From contig CCFG01000008.1 in NCBI GenBank assembly GCA_000752215.1, forward strand, positions 124,607 to 188,606: a stretch of 64,000 nt of DNA, given 5' to 3'. Below the pieces are notes generated by a model. It was not told the DNA's origin and ran no database searches. It was given only the letters and a program-made list of their open reading frames with translations. The DNA is from a bacterium MS4 (GTDB lineage Bacteria; Bacillota; Clostridia; Oscillospirales; Acutalibacteraceae). Positions 18,091 through 27,084 of this stretch are shown one piece after another; the first letter of the stretch is position 1, and each line of letters starts with the position of its first letter. A program made the translations under genes and the position numbers.

Positions 18091-18795
18091 ATGAAAATGT
18101 CCAGTGAACAGGATCTGCGTGTAACGAAAACCCTGACGTTTATAAGAAACTCCTTTATAGAGCTGATGGATGAAAAGGGGTTCCGCAATCTTACCGTAAA
18201 TGATATTGCAGACAAAGCAATGATCAGCCGTTCCACTTTTTACCTGCATTATGCCGATAAGTATGAACTGCTGAATAAAGTGACGGATGAAGCGATCTTA
18301 TCCATATTAAACCTGGTGGAGCCTGAAGAGCATATTGTCCACGGAAATTTGAATTACGATGGCTTTCGGGAAAATCTGAATGCTATCTTTCATTCGATTG
18401 AAAAAGATTCTTTGCTCTATAAACTCATTTTAAATGATAACGAACATTTGGGACTTTGCAGAAAGTGCGAAGATGTCCTGAAAACCAGGTTGGAAGAAAG
18501 CTTTGAAGGAGAGATTCAGGTTTCGAGAGATTTGTTCTTTGAATTGATGGCCTCTTTCTATATTTCGATGGCAAGATGGTGGCTGAATCACGACATGAAG
18601 TACTCACCGTCGTTTTTGGCAAAAGAGATGGTGAATTTTCTGACCGTCGTACCATGCAACCTGATCGGAATCACCACAGAAGATTGCAGCGCTTCAAATA
18701 TTCCGACGCAGGCTACAGGAGATAAGACGGGTATGTACGGGAGAACAAAGCCGCAGAATAGAACGGCGGATAAAACGGTCATTGATTCAAAATAA
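18091..18795 (+). CDS. TetR/AcrR family transcriptional regulator
   Basis: The 234-residue protein has an N-terminal TetR helix-turn-helix (about residues 13-60; LTVNDIADKAMISRSTFYLHYADK) and a C-terminal ligand/dimer domain with the ELMASFYISMARWWL pattern seen in YsiA-like members. It is divergent from the alpha/beta hydrolase, the usual arrangement of a repressor and its target. The last 45 residues are polar and look disordered. ATG 18091 is closely followed by ATG 18097. Confidence 0.86.
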   Translation: MKMSSEQDLRVTKTLTFIRNSFIELMDEKGFRNLTVNDIADKAMISRSTFYLHYADKYELLNKVTDEAILSILNLVEPEEHIVHGNLNYDGFRENLNAIFHSIEKDSLLYKLILNDNEHLGLCRKCEDVLKTRLEESFEGEIQVSRDLFFELMASFYISMARWWLNHDMKYSPSFLAKEMVNFLTVVPCNLIGITTEDCSASNIPTQATGDKTGMYGRTKPQNRTADKTVIDSK

Positions 18796-18887
18796 AAACG
18801 GAACCGGAAGGAAACGCTGTGCCGGCAAAGGCAGGGGAGTAAAACGCACATGAGAAGTATCAAAAACAGGAATTTGATGAGGTAATT

Positions 18888-19349
18888 ATGATACTGAGAG
18901 AGTATAAACCGATTAACTGCGTGACTATGGCAGAGCTGTTTTATAATACTGTGCACACCATCAATGCAGGGGATTACACAAATGAGCAGCTTAATGCATG
19001 GGCGACAGGAAATATTGATCTGGAAGCATGGAATTGTTCTTTTTTGGAGCATGACACCTTGATTGCAGAGACAGACGGTAAAATTGTGGGCTTTGCAGAC
19101 ATGGAGAAAACCGGTTATCTGGACAGGCTTTATGTCCATAAGGATTATCAGCGAAGAGGTATCGCCACCGCGCTGATAAACGAGTTGGAACAGCGTGCCG
19201 GAACAGCCGGTTTATTCAATTTTGAAACCTGTGCATCGATTACTGCCAAGCCTATTTTTGAAAAGCAAGGTTATACAGTTGACTCAGAGAATAAAGTTAT
19301 CCGAAATGGCATTACATTAGTAAATTATAAAATGATGAAACACTGCTAA
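18888..19349 (+). CDS. GNAT family N-acetyltransferase
   Basis: The 153-residue protein has the GNAT core: beta strands IVGFADME and YLDRLYVHKDYQRRGIATALI, the latter containing the acetyl-CoA pyrophosphate loop Q-R-R-G-I-A, and a C-terminal F-EKQGY segment. This pattern is close to YafP/PhnO-like small acetyltransferases; the substrate is unknown. It starts about 90 bases after the TetR stop and has GATGAGG upstream. Confidence 0.87.
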   Translation: MILREYKPINCVTMAELFYNTVHTINAGDYTNEQLNAWATGNIDLEAWNCSFLEHDTLIAETDGKIVGFADMEKTGYLDRLYVHKDYQRRGIATALINELEQRAGTAGLFNFETCASITAKPIFEKQGYTVDSENKVIRNGITLVNYKMMKHC

Positions 19350-19415
19350 ACTCCAATTGCCTGTCAGGACATGCAGCAGCAGCTGCTTCTCTTCTTATAG
19401 CCTGAACGCTTATGG

Positions 19416-19470
19416 TTGACAGACTATTTTGGATATGATATACTGTGAACGTTGTTAGCTAACAGTGTTC
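19416..19470 (+). promoter_or_regulatory. Promoter plus palindromic operator of the second TetR gene
   Basis: Perfect TTGACA (19416-19421) and TATACT (19439-19444) are 17 bases apart. Immediately downstream lies a 24-base imperfect palindrome (19447-19470) centred on GTTAGCTAAC. A related palindrome sits before the ABC transporter at 20128-20143, so autoregulation and control of the transporter are likely. Confidence 0.82.
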
Positions 19471-19484
19471 ACAAGGAGAAAATT

Positions 19485-20099
19485 ATGCCGAAGAGCAAAG
19501 CGGAAAGCCACCCTAAAATTATTTTGGCTGCGAAAGAAGAGTTCCTGAAAAAGGGCTTTGAGCAGGCGTCCCTGCGGGACATTGCTGCCAAAGCCGGCAT
19601 GAGTGCAGCAGGGCTCTACCGGCATTTTGCTGATAAGGAAGCGCTGTTTGCCGCTTTGGTGGACCCGTTGCTTAATCAGCTTGATGGGGTCTACGACTCT
19701 ATCCGGAAGCGGGACTATGAATACCTGAAAGCCGGTTCTCTGGACGAAATGTGGAGAGACAGTGCTGAAATCCGTTATTTTCTGGATCTGATTTACGGCC
19801 ATTTTGAGGAATTCAAGCTTTTGCTCTGCTGCTCTTCCGGGACAAAGTACGAAAATTTCATTCACGACTTTGTAATGCTTGAACAAAAAGAAACGCTGGA
19901 ATACATGGAAGCCGCCCGGAAGAGGGGAATTCCCGTCCGTGAAATAGAGCCGCGGGAACTGCATCTTTTGCTCAGCGCCTATGCCGCCGCGATTTTTGAA
20001 GTAGTTGTGCACGATTTTTCAAAAGAAGAAGCTGCGCATTATCTTTTAACGCTGCAGGCATTTTTCTATCCCGGCTGGCGGGCTGTTCTGGGGCTGTAA
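19485..20099 (+). CDS. TetR/AcrR family regulator of the adjacent ABC exporter
   Basis: The 204-residue protein has a classic TetR DNA-binding domain (about residues 8-55; ASLRDIAAKAGMSAAGLYRHFADKEALF) and a variable C-terminal helical domain for ligand binding. ATG 19485 follows AAGGAG at 19473-19478; an upstream TTG frame at 19452 lies in the operator and is rejected. The ABC transporter pair starts 61 bases downstream, with a matching palindrome in the gap. The regulator probably represses both and releases on an exported compound. Confidence 0.88.
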   Translation: MPKSKAESHPKIILAAKEEFLKKGFEQASLRDIAAKAGMSAAGLYRHFADKEALFAALVDPLLNQLDGVYDSIRKRDYEYLKAGSLDEMWRDSAEIRYFLDLIYGHFEEFKLLLCCSSGTKYENFIHDFVMLEQKETLEYMEAARKRGIPVREIEPRELHLLLSAYAAAIFEVVVHDFSKEEAAHYLLTLQAFFYPGWRAVLGL

Positions 20100-20127
20100 C
20101 CCGCAGCCCTATTTCTTTTACATACAA

Positions 20128-20143
20128 GTTAGCTATTGCTAAC
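20128..20143. promoter_or_regulatory. Second TetR operator candidate, upstream of the ABC exporter
   Basis: GTTAGC-TATT-GCTAAC is a perfect 6+6 palindrome with the same half-site (GTTAGC) as the operator at 19447-19470. It lies 17 bases before the transporter ATG. Confidence 0.7.
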
Positions 20144-20160
20144 TGAATTGGAGGTGCTAC

Positions 20161-21927
20161 ATGAACGAAAAACAGGAAAACCCAATCAGATACCTCTTCC
20201 GGTTTGTGGGAGAGGAAAAAGGAAGGATGACAATCTCCGTAATCCTGGCAACCCTGGGGGAATTGTTCGGGATGCTGCCGTTTCTGGCGGCGGCCACGCT
20301 TGCCAACGAGGTGTACGCCGGCACGGCAACCGTAAAAAGCGCGCTGCTGTGGGCGGGAGGCGCCGCGTTGGGGATTATGATGCGCACATTTTTATGCACC
20401 AAATCCTCGGCAAAAAGCCACCGGATTGCGTTCACTATTTTAAGGAATATCCGTCGTTCCATTGCCGATAAGATGCGCCGTGTACCGCTTGGTATTATGC
20501 TGGAGACTCCGTCCGGGGTTTACAAAACCCTGATGGTCGACAACGTGGGCAAGCTGGAGGACTCCATCGCCCACATCATCCCGGAAACGCCCTCGCAGGT
20601 TGCGGCAATGGCATCCTGCCTGATTCTAATTTTCGTGCTGGACTGGCGGATGGGGCTTGCGTCCCTTATCACCCTGCCGCTTTCCGTCCCTTCCATTTTC
20701 GGAATGATGCGCGGATATGGTGAAAAGATGAAAACATACCTGCGCTCCGGCAACGAGATGAATGCGGCGCTGGTGGAATATGTGGGCGGCATTCAAGTAA
20801 TCAAGGCTTTTGGAAGAACCGGGACTTCGTTTGGCAAATTCTCCGATGCGGTGGACTTTTTCCACGACAGCACGCTGGACTGGTGGCGCCAGTGCTGGTT
20901 CTGGATGGCGGTGGTCAAGGCGATTCTCCCTTCTACGCTGCTGGGAAGCCTGCCGGTCGGCGCTCTGCTGTATATGCACGGTAAGATTACGCTGCCGGTT
21001 TTCATCGCCTGTATCGTAATCCCCATCGGCTTTATCGCGCCGTTCATGAAGCTGGCCTTCGGCAGTGAACAGCTGACCACCATCGCGGCGAACCTGAAGC
21101 CGATCCGGGAGTTTTTTGCCGCGTCGGAGCAGGTGCGCCCCGAAGAACGCGTGGCGCTTTGCGACAACTCCTATTCGTTTGAAAATGTCTCTTTTTCCTA
21201 TGACGCTTCCAAGGAAGTGCTGCACGGCGTCTCGTTCCGGACACAGCCCGGAACGATGACTGCGATCGTAGGGCCCTCCGGTTCGGGAAAATCCACCATT
21301 GCCAAGCTGATGGCCGGATTCTGGGACGCTACGGGCGGTACGGTGCGCTACGGCGGCAAGGACATTCAGGAAATACCGTTTGACCAGATGATGGAGGAAA
21401 TCGGCTATGTGGCGCAGGATAATTTTTTGTTTGATAAATCCATCCGGGAAAATATCCGCATCGGCAATCCGAAGGCTTCCGATGCGGAAGTGGAGGCCGC
21501 GGCAAAGGCGGCCAACTGCCACAGTTTTATTTTGCAGCTTCCGCATGGTTACGATACGCGGGCCGGGGATGCGGGGGATCGCCTCTCCGGCGGGGAACGC
21601 CAGCGTATTACCATTGCGCGGGCGATGCTGAAGAAATCCTCCGTGGTCATTCTGGACGAAGCCACCGCCTATGCCGATCCGGAAAGCGAAGCTCAGATCC
21701 AGCAGGCGGTGGGGCGGCTGGTACGGGGGAAAACGCTGATCGTGGTGGCGCACCGGCTGTCCACCATCCGAAACGCCCATCAGATCCTGGTTGTGGACCG
21801 AGGAAAGATTGTCGGACGGGGGACGCAGTCCGAGCTCCTCCAGAATTGCCCGCTGTACAAAACCATGTGGGAAGAACATATCGGCGCTGCGGATTTCAAG
21901 CAGGAGAGGAGCGAGGCGTTATGCTGA
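20161..21927 (+). CDS. ABC transporter, fused permease and ATPase (subunit 1)
   Basis: The 588-residue protein fuses a six-helix type IV exporter domain (about 1-320) to an ATPase with Walker A GPSGSGKST, Q-loop VAQDNFLF, signature LSGGERQR, Walker B VVILDEATAYAD and switch His in VAHRLST. It pairs with the next gene as a heterodimer of the YbtPQ/IrtAB type. Some of these import siderophores or export peptides or drugs, so the direction is uncertain. Ala-Tyr-Ala-Asp follows the Walker B Glu where Thr-Ser-Ser-Val is typical. GGAGGTG precedes the ATG. Confidence 0.88.
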   Translation: MNEKQENPIRYLFRFVGEEKGRMTISVILATLGELFGMLPFLAAATLANEVYAGTATVKSALLWAGGAALGIMMRTFLCTKSSAKSHRIAFTILRNIRRSIADKMRRVPLGIMLETPSGVYKTLMVDNVGKLEDSIAHIIPETPSQVAAMASCLILIFVLDWRMGLASLITLPLSVPSIFGMMRGYGEKMKTYLRSGNEMNAALVEYVGGIQVIKAFGRTGTSFGKFSDAVDFFHDSTLDWWRQCWFWMAVVKAILPSTLLGSLPVGALLYMHGKITLPVFIACIVIPIGFIAPFMKLAFGSEQLTTIAANLKPIREFFAASEQVRPEERVALCDNSYSFENVSFSYDASKEVLHGVSFRTQPGTMTAIVGPSGSGKSTIAKLMAGFWDATGGTVRYGGKDIQEIPFDQMMEEIGYVAQDNFLFDKSIRENIRIGNPKASDAEVEAAAKAANCHSFILQLPHGYDTRAGDAGDRLSGGERQRITIARAMLKKSSVVILDEATAYADPESEAQIQQAVGRLVRGKTLIVVAHRLSTIRNAHQILVVDRGKIVGRGTQSELLQNCPLYKTMWEEHIGAADFKQERSEALC

Positions 21928-23648
21928 ACATGATCAAACGGATTCTTAAAATTTCCGGCCGCCATCAGTCAAAAATTCTACTGGGTATCTTCCTGAACTT
22001 TTTAAAAAGCGTCTCCATGGCCATGATGCTGTTTGCCGTTTACGTGGTCGTGGATCATCTGAACGCATTGACCCCACGGGTAATCTGGACCGCGGTGCGG
22101 ATTCTGCTGGGGAGCGTTGCGGGACGGTTCCTGTTCCAGTGGCTGATGGATATCTGCATGAGCGCCAAAGGCTTTGATATGTTCCGGGATTACCGTCTGG
22201 CGATTGGGGAACGGATGCGCAAGGCCCCCTTGGGTTATTTCTCCGAGCAGCGCCTCGGCAGCATCCAGACGGTGCTGACTTCCACGGTAACGGAGCTGGA
22301 GCAGTATTCCATGCTGGCCATCACCGACCTGACCGGCGGGGTTCTCATGACGCTGGTGATGATGATATTCTTCCTGTTTTACAACCCTATCTTTGCGCTG
22401 GTAACGCTGGCGGGGCTCTGCGTCGGCATGCTGGTACTGCACATCATTCAGTCCGTAGCCGGCAAACAGACCCCCAGAGTCCTGGCGGCACAGGAAAACA
22501 TGACCACACAGGCGCTGGAATATGTGCGCGGCATATCGGTGCTGCGCGCCTTTTCCCAGGCGGACGGAAGCGAGGGCGCGGTATATGAATCCTTTGACCG
22601 CAAACGTCAGGCCGACTTGGACCAGGAATACGCGTCCCTTCCTCTTCTGAAAATTTATCAGGCGGTCTACAAAGTGACCGGCTGTGCGCTGATGTTCACG
22701 GCAGCTGCCTTATATCTGGCGGGCAGCATCACACTGACCTACTGCCTGATGTTTATTGTCAGCGCCTTCCTGGTCTACTCCGAGATGGAACAGATGGGCG
22801 ACGGTGCGTTTCTTGCCCGGAAAATCACAACCGAATTGAACCGTCTGGAAGCTGTGACGGATATGCCGGAGATGGATACCAGTATACAAGTTTTGCAACC
22901 CCGAAACTTTGATATCGAGCTTCGGAATGTCTCCTTCGGCTACGACGACCGCCGGATCATAAACGATGTCTCTTTGAAGGTTCCGCAGGGAACCACGTGT
23001 GCCATCGTCGGGCCGTCCGGCTCCGGTAAGACGACCCTGTGCAATCTGATTGCGAGATTCTGGGATGTGCAGGAAGGACAGGTGTTGGTCGGCGGTCAGA
23101 ACGTAAAAGGCTATACGGTTGACAGCTTGATACGGTACATCAGCATGGTGTTCCAGAACGTGTATTTATTCCACGATACTATCGAGAACAACATCCGCTT
23201 CGGCAATCCGGACGCTACCCACGAGCAAGTGGTGGAAGCGGCCGGACGCGCCCGGTGTCATGAGTTTATTTCCGCCCTGCCGCAGGGCTATGATACAATG
23301 GTCGGGGAAGGCGGCTCCACTTTGTCCGGCGGCGAAAAGCAGAGAATCTCCATAGCGCGTGCAATTCTGAAGGATGCTCCCATTATTATTCTGGATGAAG
23401 CCACCTCCAGCGTGGACCCGGAAAACGAATTCCAACTGCTGGCCGCGATCCGGGAGCTCACGAAAGGGAAAACTTTGATTTCCATTGCTCACCGGCTGAC
23501 TACCGTGCGGGATGCGGATCAGATTCTGGTGGTGGAAGACGGCCGGATTACCCAGCGCGGAACAAATACCGAACTGATGGCGCAGCAAGGCACCTACCGG
23601 AAATTCCTGAAAATGCGGTCGGAAGCAATCGGATGGGAACTGGCCTGA
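21921..23648 (+). CDS. ABC transporter, fused permease and ATPase (subunit 2)
   Basis: The 575-residue partner subunit has six membrane helices (about 20-300) and an ATPase with Walker A GPSGSGKTT, Q-loop VFQNVYLF, signature LSGGEKQR, Walker B IIILDEATSSVDP and His in IAHRLTT, so both nucleotide-binding sites of the heterodimer look competent. ATG 21921 overlaps the stop of subunit 1 (ATGCTGA), indicating coupled translation. An in-frame extension upstream to 21846 is a shadow of subunit 1. Confidence 0.88.
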   Translation: MLNMIKRILKISGRHQSKILLGIFLNFLKSVSMAMMLFAVYVVVDHLNALTPRVIWTAVRILLGSVAGRFLFQWLMDICMSAKGFDMFRDYRLAIGERMRKAPLGYFSEQRLGSIQTVLTSTVTELEQYSMLAITDLTGGVLMTLVMMIFFLFYNPIFALVTLAGLCVGMLVLHIIQSVAGKQTPRVLAAQENMTTQALEYVRGISVLRAFSQADGSEGAVYESFDRKRQADLDQEYASLPLLKIYQAVYKVTGCALMFTAAALYLAGSITLTYCLMFIVSAFLVYSEMEQMGDGAFLARKITTELNRLEAVTDMPEMDTSIQVLQPRNFDIELRNVSFGYDDRRIINDVSLKVPQGTTCAIVGPSGSGKTTLCNLIARFWDVQEGQVLVGGQNVKGYTVDSLIRYISMVFQNVYLFHDTIENNIRFGNPDATHEQVVEAAGRARCHEFISALPQGYDTMVGEGGSTLSGGEKQRISIARAILKDAPIIILDEATSSVDPENEFQLLAAIRELTKGKTLISIAHRLTTVRDADQILVVEDGRITQRGTNTELMAQQGTYRKFLKMRSEAIGWELA

Positions 23649-23951
23649 GCAAAGGTTAAGGGGCTCATGATTTGTATTCTGTAAAATATTCATTGGCAGG
23701 ATTAGCGTTTTATGAAATGGATTCTTTCTACAGCAGTTTCGTTTCAGTTTGTGAGACAAAACACGTCCCTCCCCGGCCGAAGGCGGGGGAGGGACGCAAC
23801 CTTGTTGCAGAATCAACTGGAAATGCTGCAGTGAAAGCAAAACCGCACGATCTACTGAAATCGCATTAAAAAACCAAAAATAATCGAAATTTCTTTTTGC
23901 CGTCCTCTATGGTATACTGATAGCGGAAAACGATGCAGAGGAGGGCGTGCC
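23649..23951. other. Gene-free stretch with a GC-rich hairpin
   Basis: An 11-base-pair perfect stem (CGTCCCTCCCC at 23764-23774 with GGGGAGGGACG at 23786-23796) surrounds an 11-base loop. No T run follows, so it is not a clear terminator. TATACT at 23913-23918 is a likely -10 box for the histidine kinase, with a poor -35. Confidence 0.5.
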
Positions 23952-25952
23952 ATGCCAAACAACGGAAAGACCTTTCATCACGTTTGGGGTATCATCCATA
24001 GATACCAGTGCTCTTTCATCGTGCTGGCAGCCCTGCTCACCGTTCTTGCCATGATGGTGCTGGCCCGGATTCCCCAAACCGCTACCGTCGTGACCGTGCC
24101 GGAAAAGAACGGCGTATACGACTTAAGGGAGCTTTCCGCGCTGAAAAACTCCTCTGTGCGCCTTCCGGCGCCCTCGGAATACTATCCGAACTTCTATCTT
24201 TCACCGGACAGCGCGGACACCGCCGTTCCCAAAAGCATTGCCGGGTATGAGCAGAACAGGGCCGACTATCTTTCCCAGCGCTTCGTCCTGTTGATGCCGG
24301 ATACCAGCGACACCTACACGCTCACCTTCAAGCTGTCCGGCCGCCATGCCATGCGCGTCTACGTAAACGGCCGGCCGGCCGGACAGACAGGCACACTCGG
24401 AACCGCAAAACAGGATACGGAGGTCTGGGAAAACAACATCACCGTTCACGCTTCCGCCGTGAACGGCAAAATGGATATCATCCTTCACAGCGCCCAGTTT
24501 TATCATGCCAAGAGAGGAGCGTCCCTTGCGGAAATCAATCTGAGCAAACAGAGTGCGGCCGTCGATCTCTTTGCTCTGGACCGCGTCAAGGGGCTGTTGG
24601 TTATGGGCGCGCTGCTAAGCGCGGCAGGCTCGCTGCTGGGAATCTATTTTTTGCTGGCGCGTACCAAGGCGACCCTGTATTTTGCGCTGGCCTGCGTCGC
24701 CATGGCCCTGCGGGAGTGCGTTCAAAGTCAGGCGTGGACGTATTTCCCCATACCCGGCAACCTCTCCTTTATGCTGGAATATTTAAGCGTGGTGCTGCTG
24801 ACCATCTTCCTTTCCCTGTATTTGGGGCAGCACGCGCTGGGGAAACGCCTGAAGGTCGTTCAGGCCGCCGCCCTCATCGGCTCCGGCATTTACGGCCTGT
24901 GCATCCTGTTCGGAGATTCGACTTTCTACACCTCCATACTGAAATACTACCAGTTCCTGCTGATTTTGTGTATCGTCCCGGGAATTGCCGGCGTGTTCTG
25001 GAATCTGCGTCGTCCCACCAGAGAGCAGACAACGGCACTGTATGGAATTTCCGTGTTTTTCCTTTCCGCCGTGGCGGATATTCTGATGTACCTCGATGTA
25101 TTCGGAAGCACAGAAACAAACCTGCCGGTCAGCGAGGCAGCCATGCTGATTTTTGCGCTGGCGCAGACGGTATCCCTGTTTCTGATGAACAACCGGGTGC
25201 TGGCGGAGTCCAAGGAATCGGAGCAGAAGCTGGCTGCGGAAAAGACCGCGCTGGAGAGCCTTGACCGGATGAAAACGGAGTTTTTGGGCAATGTTTCCCA
25301 CGAGCTGAAAACGCCCCTGACCGTCATGTCCGGCTATGCGCAGACCTCTAAGCAGCTTACCGAGCAGATGTCCGTACCCCAGGCGGACGAGGTATCCCGC
25401 CGGATGACCCTGATTTCCTCCGAAGCGGAGCGGCTCTCGCTGATGGTGGGGCAGATTCTGGACGTGACCCGGATGGAGGAAGGCCGTATGGTCATGGAGC
25501 CGGTGCGCTGCCATCTGGATGAAATCATTCATGCCGCCGTAAAAACCCATTATCCCATGCTCAACAAGAATCAGAATCGCCTGGAAATCCGGATTGAACC
25601 GGGACTTCCCGATATTTACGCCGATCCCGCGCGAATTTCACAGGTGATCGTCAACCTGATTTCCAACGCGGTCCGCTTTACCACGGAAGGGGTTATTACC
25701 ATATCTGCGGAACAAAAAGAAAATCAGCTTGTTGTCTGTGTTTCAGATACCGGCGTCGGCGTCGCTCCGGAGCGGATTTCCCACCTGTTTGAACGCTACG
25801 GCGGAAAACAAAAATCCGGCGGCGGTCAGGATACCGGCACCGGACTTGGATTATATATCTGTAAGCATATTGTGGAACAGCACGGCGGAACCATTTGGCT
25901 GGAAAGCGAAGAAGGCAAAGGCACCTCCGTTTTCTTCACCCTGCCGTATTGA
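23952..25952 (+). CDS. Sensor histidine kinase with extracytoplasmic beta domain and multi-helix membrane region
   Basis: The 666-residue protein has an N-terminal membrane helix (about 20-40), an extracytoplasmic jellyroll-like region (about 45-205; TYTLTFKLSGRHAMRVYVNGR), then about seven hydrophobic spans (about 212-420), a layout like 7TMR-DISM sensors. The cytoplasmic half has the H box SHELKTPL with the phosphorylated His, N box QVIVNLISNAVRF, G1 DTGVGV and G2 GTGLGLYI. It is convergent with a response regulator whose stop lies four bases away. GAGGAGGGCG precedes the ATG. Confidence 0.88.
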   Translation: MPNNGKTFHHVWGIIHRYQCSFIVLAALLTVLAMMVLARIPQTATVVTVPEKNGVYDLRELSALKNSSVRLPAPSEYYPNFYLSPDSADTAVPKSIAGYEQNRADYLSQRFVLLMPDTSDTYTLTFKLSGRHAMRVYVNGRPAGQTGTLGTAKQDTEVWENNITVHASAVNGKMDIILHSAQFYHAKRGASLAEINLSKQSAAVDLFALDRVKGLLVMGALLSAAGSLLGIYFLLARTKATLYFALACVAMALRECVQSQAWTYFPIPGNLSFMLEYLSVVLLTIFLSLYLGQHALGKRLKVVQAAALIGSGIYGLCILFGDSTFYTSILKYYQFLLILCIVPGIAGVFWNLRRPTREQTTALYGISVFFLSAVADILMYLDVFGSTETNLPVSEAAMLIFALAQTVSLFLMNNRVLAESKESEQKLAAEKTALESLDRMKTEFLGNVSHELKTPLTVMSGYAQTSKQLTEQMSVPQADEVSRRMTLISSEAERLSLMVGQILDVTRMEEGRMVMEPVRCHLDEIIHAAVKTHYPMLNKNQNRLEIRIEPGLPDIYADPARISQVIVNLISNAVRFTTEGVITISAEQKENQLVVCVSDTGVGVAPERISHLFERYGGKQKSGGGQDTGTGLGLYICKHIVEQHGGTIWLESEEGKGTSVFFTLPY

Positions 25953-25956
25953 ACGG

Positions 25957-26643
25957 CTAATACCGTACCTTGTTGAAAATGTATTCGCTTTTTCCCGTAC
26001 TGACCAGCTCAAACCAGCCGTTATCGTCCAGCCTCAGCTTTTTTCTGAGATTCGCCACGTGGGTCTTGATGGTTCCGGCAGCGCCGAGCGACATTTCCCC
26101 CCATGCCCGGCGGTAAATCTCTTCAAAGCTCAGCCGCTGCCCGGCAAAAAGGGCAAAGCAGCCGAGCAGCTGCAGTTCCTTCAGCGTAAGGGGAATATGC
26201 TCCCCGTCCAGCACGGCTTCCCCCGCAAGAAAATCAACCGTCAGGGGCGGCAGCTCGATTTTACCGGCCGACAGCACGCCGTTTCTGCGAAGCTGCGCCG
26301 CCACGTGTGCGCTCAGCACATTCAAATCATAAGGCTTGGTGACGTAATCGTCCCCGCCCTGTAAAAGCCCTTTCACCACGCTCTCATTTTCGTTCCTGCA
26401 CGTCAGGAAGATGATGGGGGCGTTTGTTTTTTGCCGCAGCTCGGCGCAAAAGGCGAAGCCGGAGCCGTCCGGCATCATCACATCCAGCAAAATCAAGTCG
26501 GGGGCGTGCTCCTCCAGAAAAAAGCGCGCCTTGGCAAGCGTGGGTGCGCAGACGACCGCATAACCCTTTCCCTCAAAATATTCCCGGTTGATTTCCAGAA
26601 CGTCGGCTTCGTCCTCTATCAGCAAAAGCTTTGCCTTTTTCAT
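25957..26643 (-). CDS. OmpR-family response regulator
   Basis: The 228-residue protein has a receiver domain (acidic pair EDE, phosphorylated Asp in LILLDVMMPDGSG, conserved Thr and Lys in FLTCRNE and VTKPYD) and an OmpR-type winged-helix domain (about 130-228; LTLKELQLLGCF, TIKTHVANLRKKL). The frame extends 35 codons upstream, but GGGGGTGG at -5 from ATG 26643 and family alignment favour the internal start. It is the probable partner of the adjacent kinase, although the genes are tail-to-tail rather than in one operon. Confidence 0.9.
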   Translation of the reverse strand: MKKAKLLLIEDEADVLEINREYFEGKGYAVVCAPTLAKARFFLEEHAPDLILLDVMMPDGSGFAFCAELRQKTNAPIIFLTCRNENESVVKGLLQGGDDYVTKPYDLNVLSAHVAAQLRRNGVLSAGKIELPPLTVDFLAGEAVLDGEHIPLTLKELQLLGCFALFAGQRLSFEEIYRRAWGEMSLGAAGTIKTHVANLRKKLRLDDNGWFELVSTGKSEYIFNKVRY

Positions 26644-26819
26644 TATTCCACCCCCTGAAGTTATGATGAGTTTACCATATTTTATGTAAAAAAGAAATAC
26701 CGCAGACTTTTTTTCGGAAAACGGATAAGATTTCTTGACCTTTCGCACAGAGGGAAATCTTTTTGCTACTCTTAAACTGTACCGGGGTATAAAGCCCGGC
26801 GGAAATGAGGTGATACTCT

Positions 26820-27068
26820 GTGGCGCAAATCATCCGGGTGGACATTTTGGACGGTCAGACGCTGGACATTGAGCTGAGCAACGGACATCTGATTCTGTTC
26901 GACATGCGGCGTCTGATGGAAACCGACCGCTCCTACGGTCCTTTGCGGAATCTTGAGGTTCTTCCCCGCCCGGACACCGACGGCCAAAGTGTTTTCTGGC
27001 GCGGGGGCCCCCGGCTTTCGCTTGAAGCAATTATGGACCTGCTGAATCGGCAGGATTATCTTGACTGA
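26820..27068 (+). CDS. Small DUF2442-like protein
   Basis: The 82-residue protein starts at GTG 26820 with TGAGGTGA upstream. The pattern V-DILDGQTLDIELSNGH-ILFDMRRL resembles DUF2442-type small proteins, in which an N-terminal beta sheet ends in a D-RPLL-like motif. The similarity is recognised by eye and is moderate. Its stop falls just before the ribosome binding site of the large secreted protein, so the two are cotranscribed. Confidence 0.65.
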   Translation: MAQIIRVDILDGQTLDIELSNGHLILFDMRRLMETDRSYGPLRNLEVLPRPDTDGQSVFWRGGPRLSLEAIMDLLNRQDYLD

Positions 27069-27084
27069 GGAGGAAGCGATCAAC

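Noticed and set aside
20626-21879. 417-codon minus-strand open frame opposite the ABC exporter
   Set aside because: Antisense shadow rich in His, Arg and Gln; the plus strand encodes clear Walker motifs.
23764-23796. Hairpin after the ABC exporter as a terminator
   Set aside because: The stem is strong but no T run follows on either strand, so I list it only as a hairpin in a gene-free stretch.
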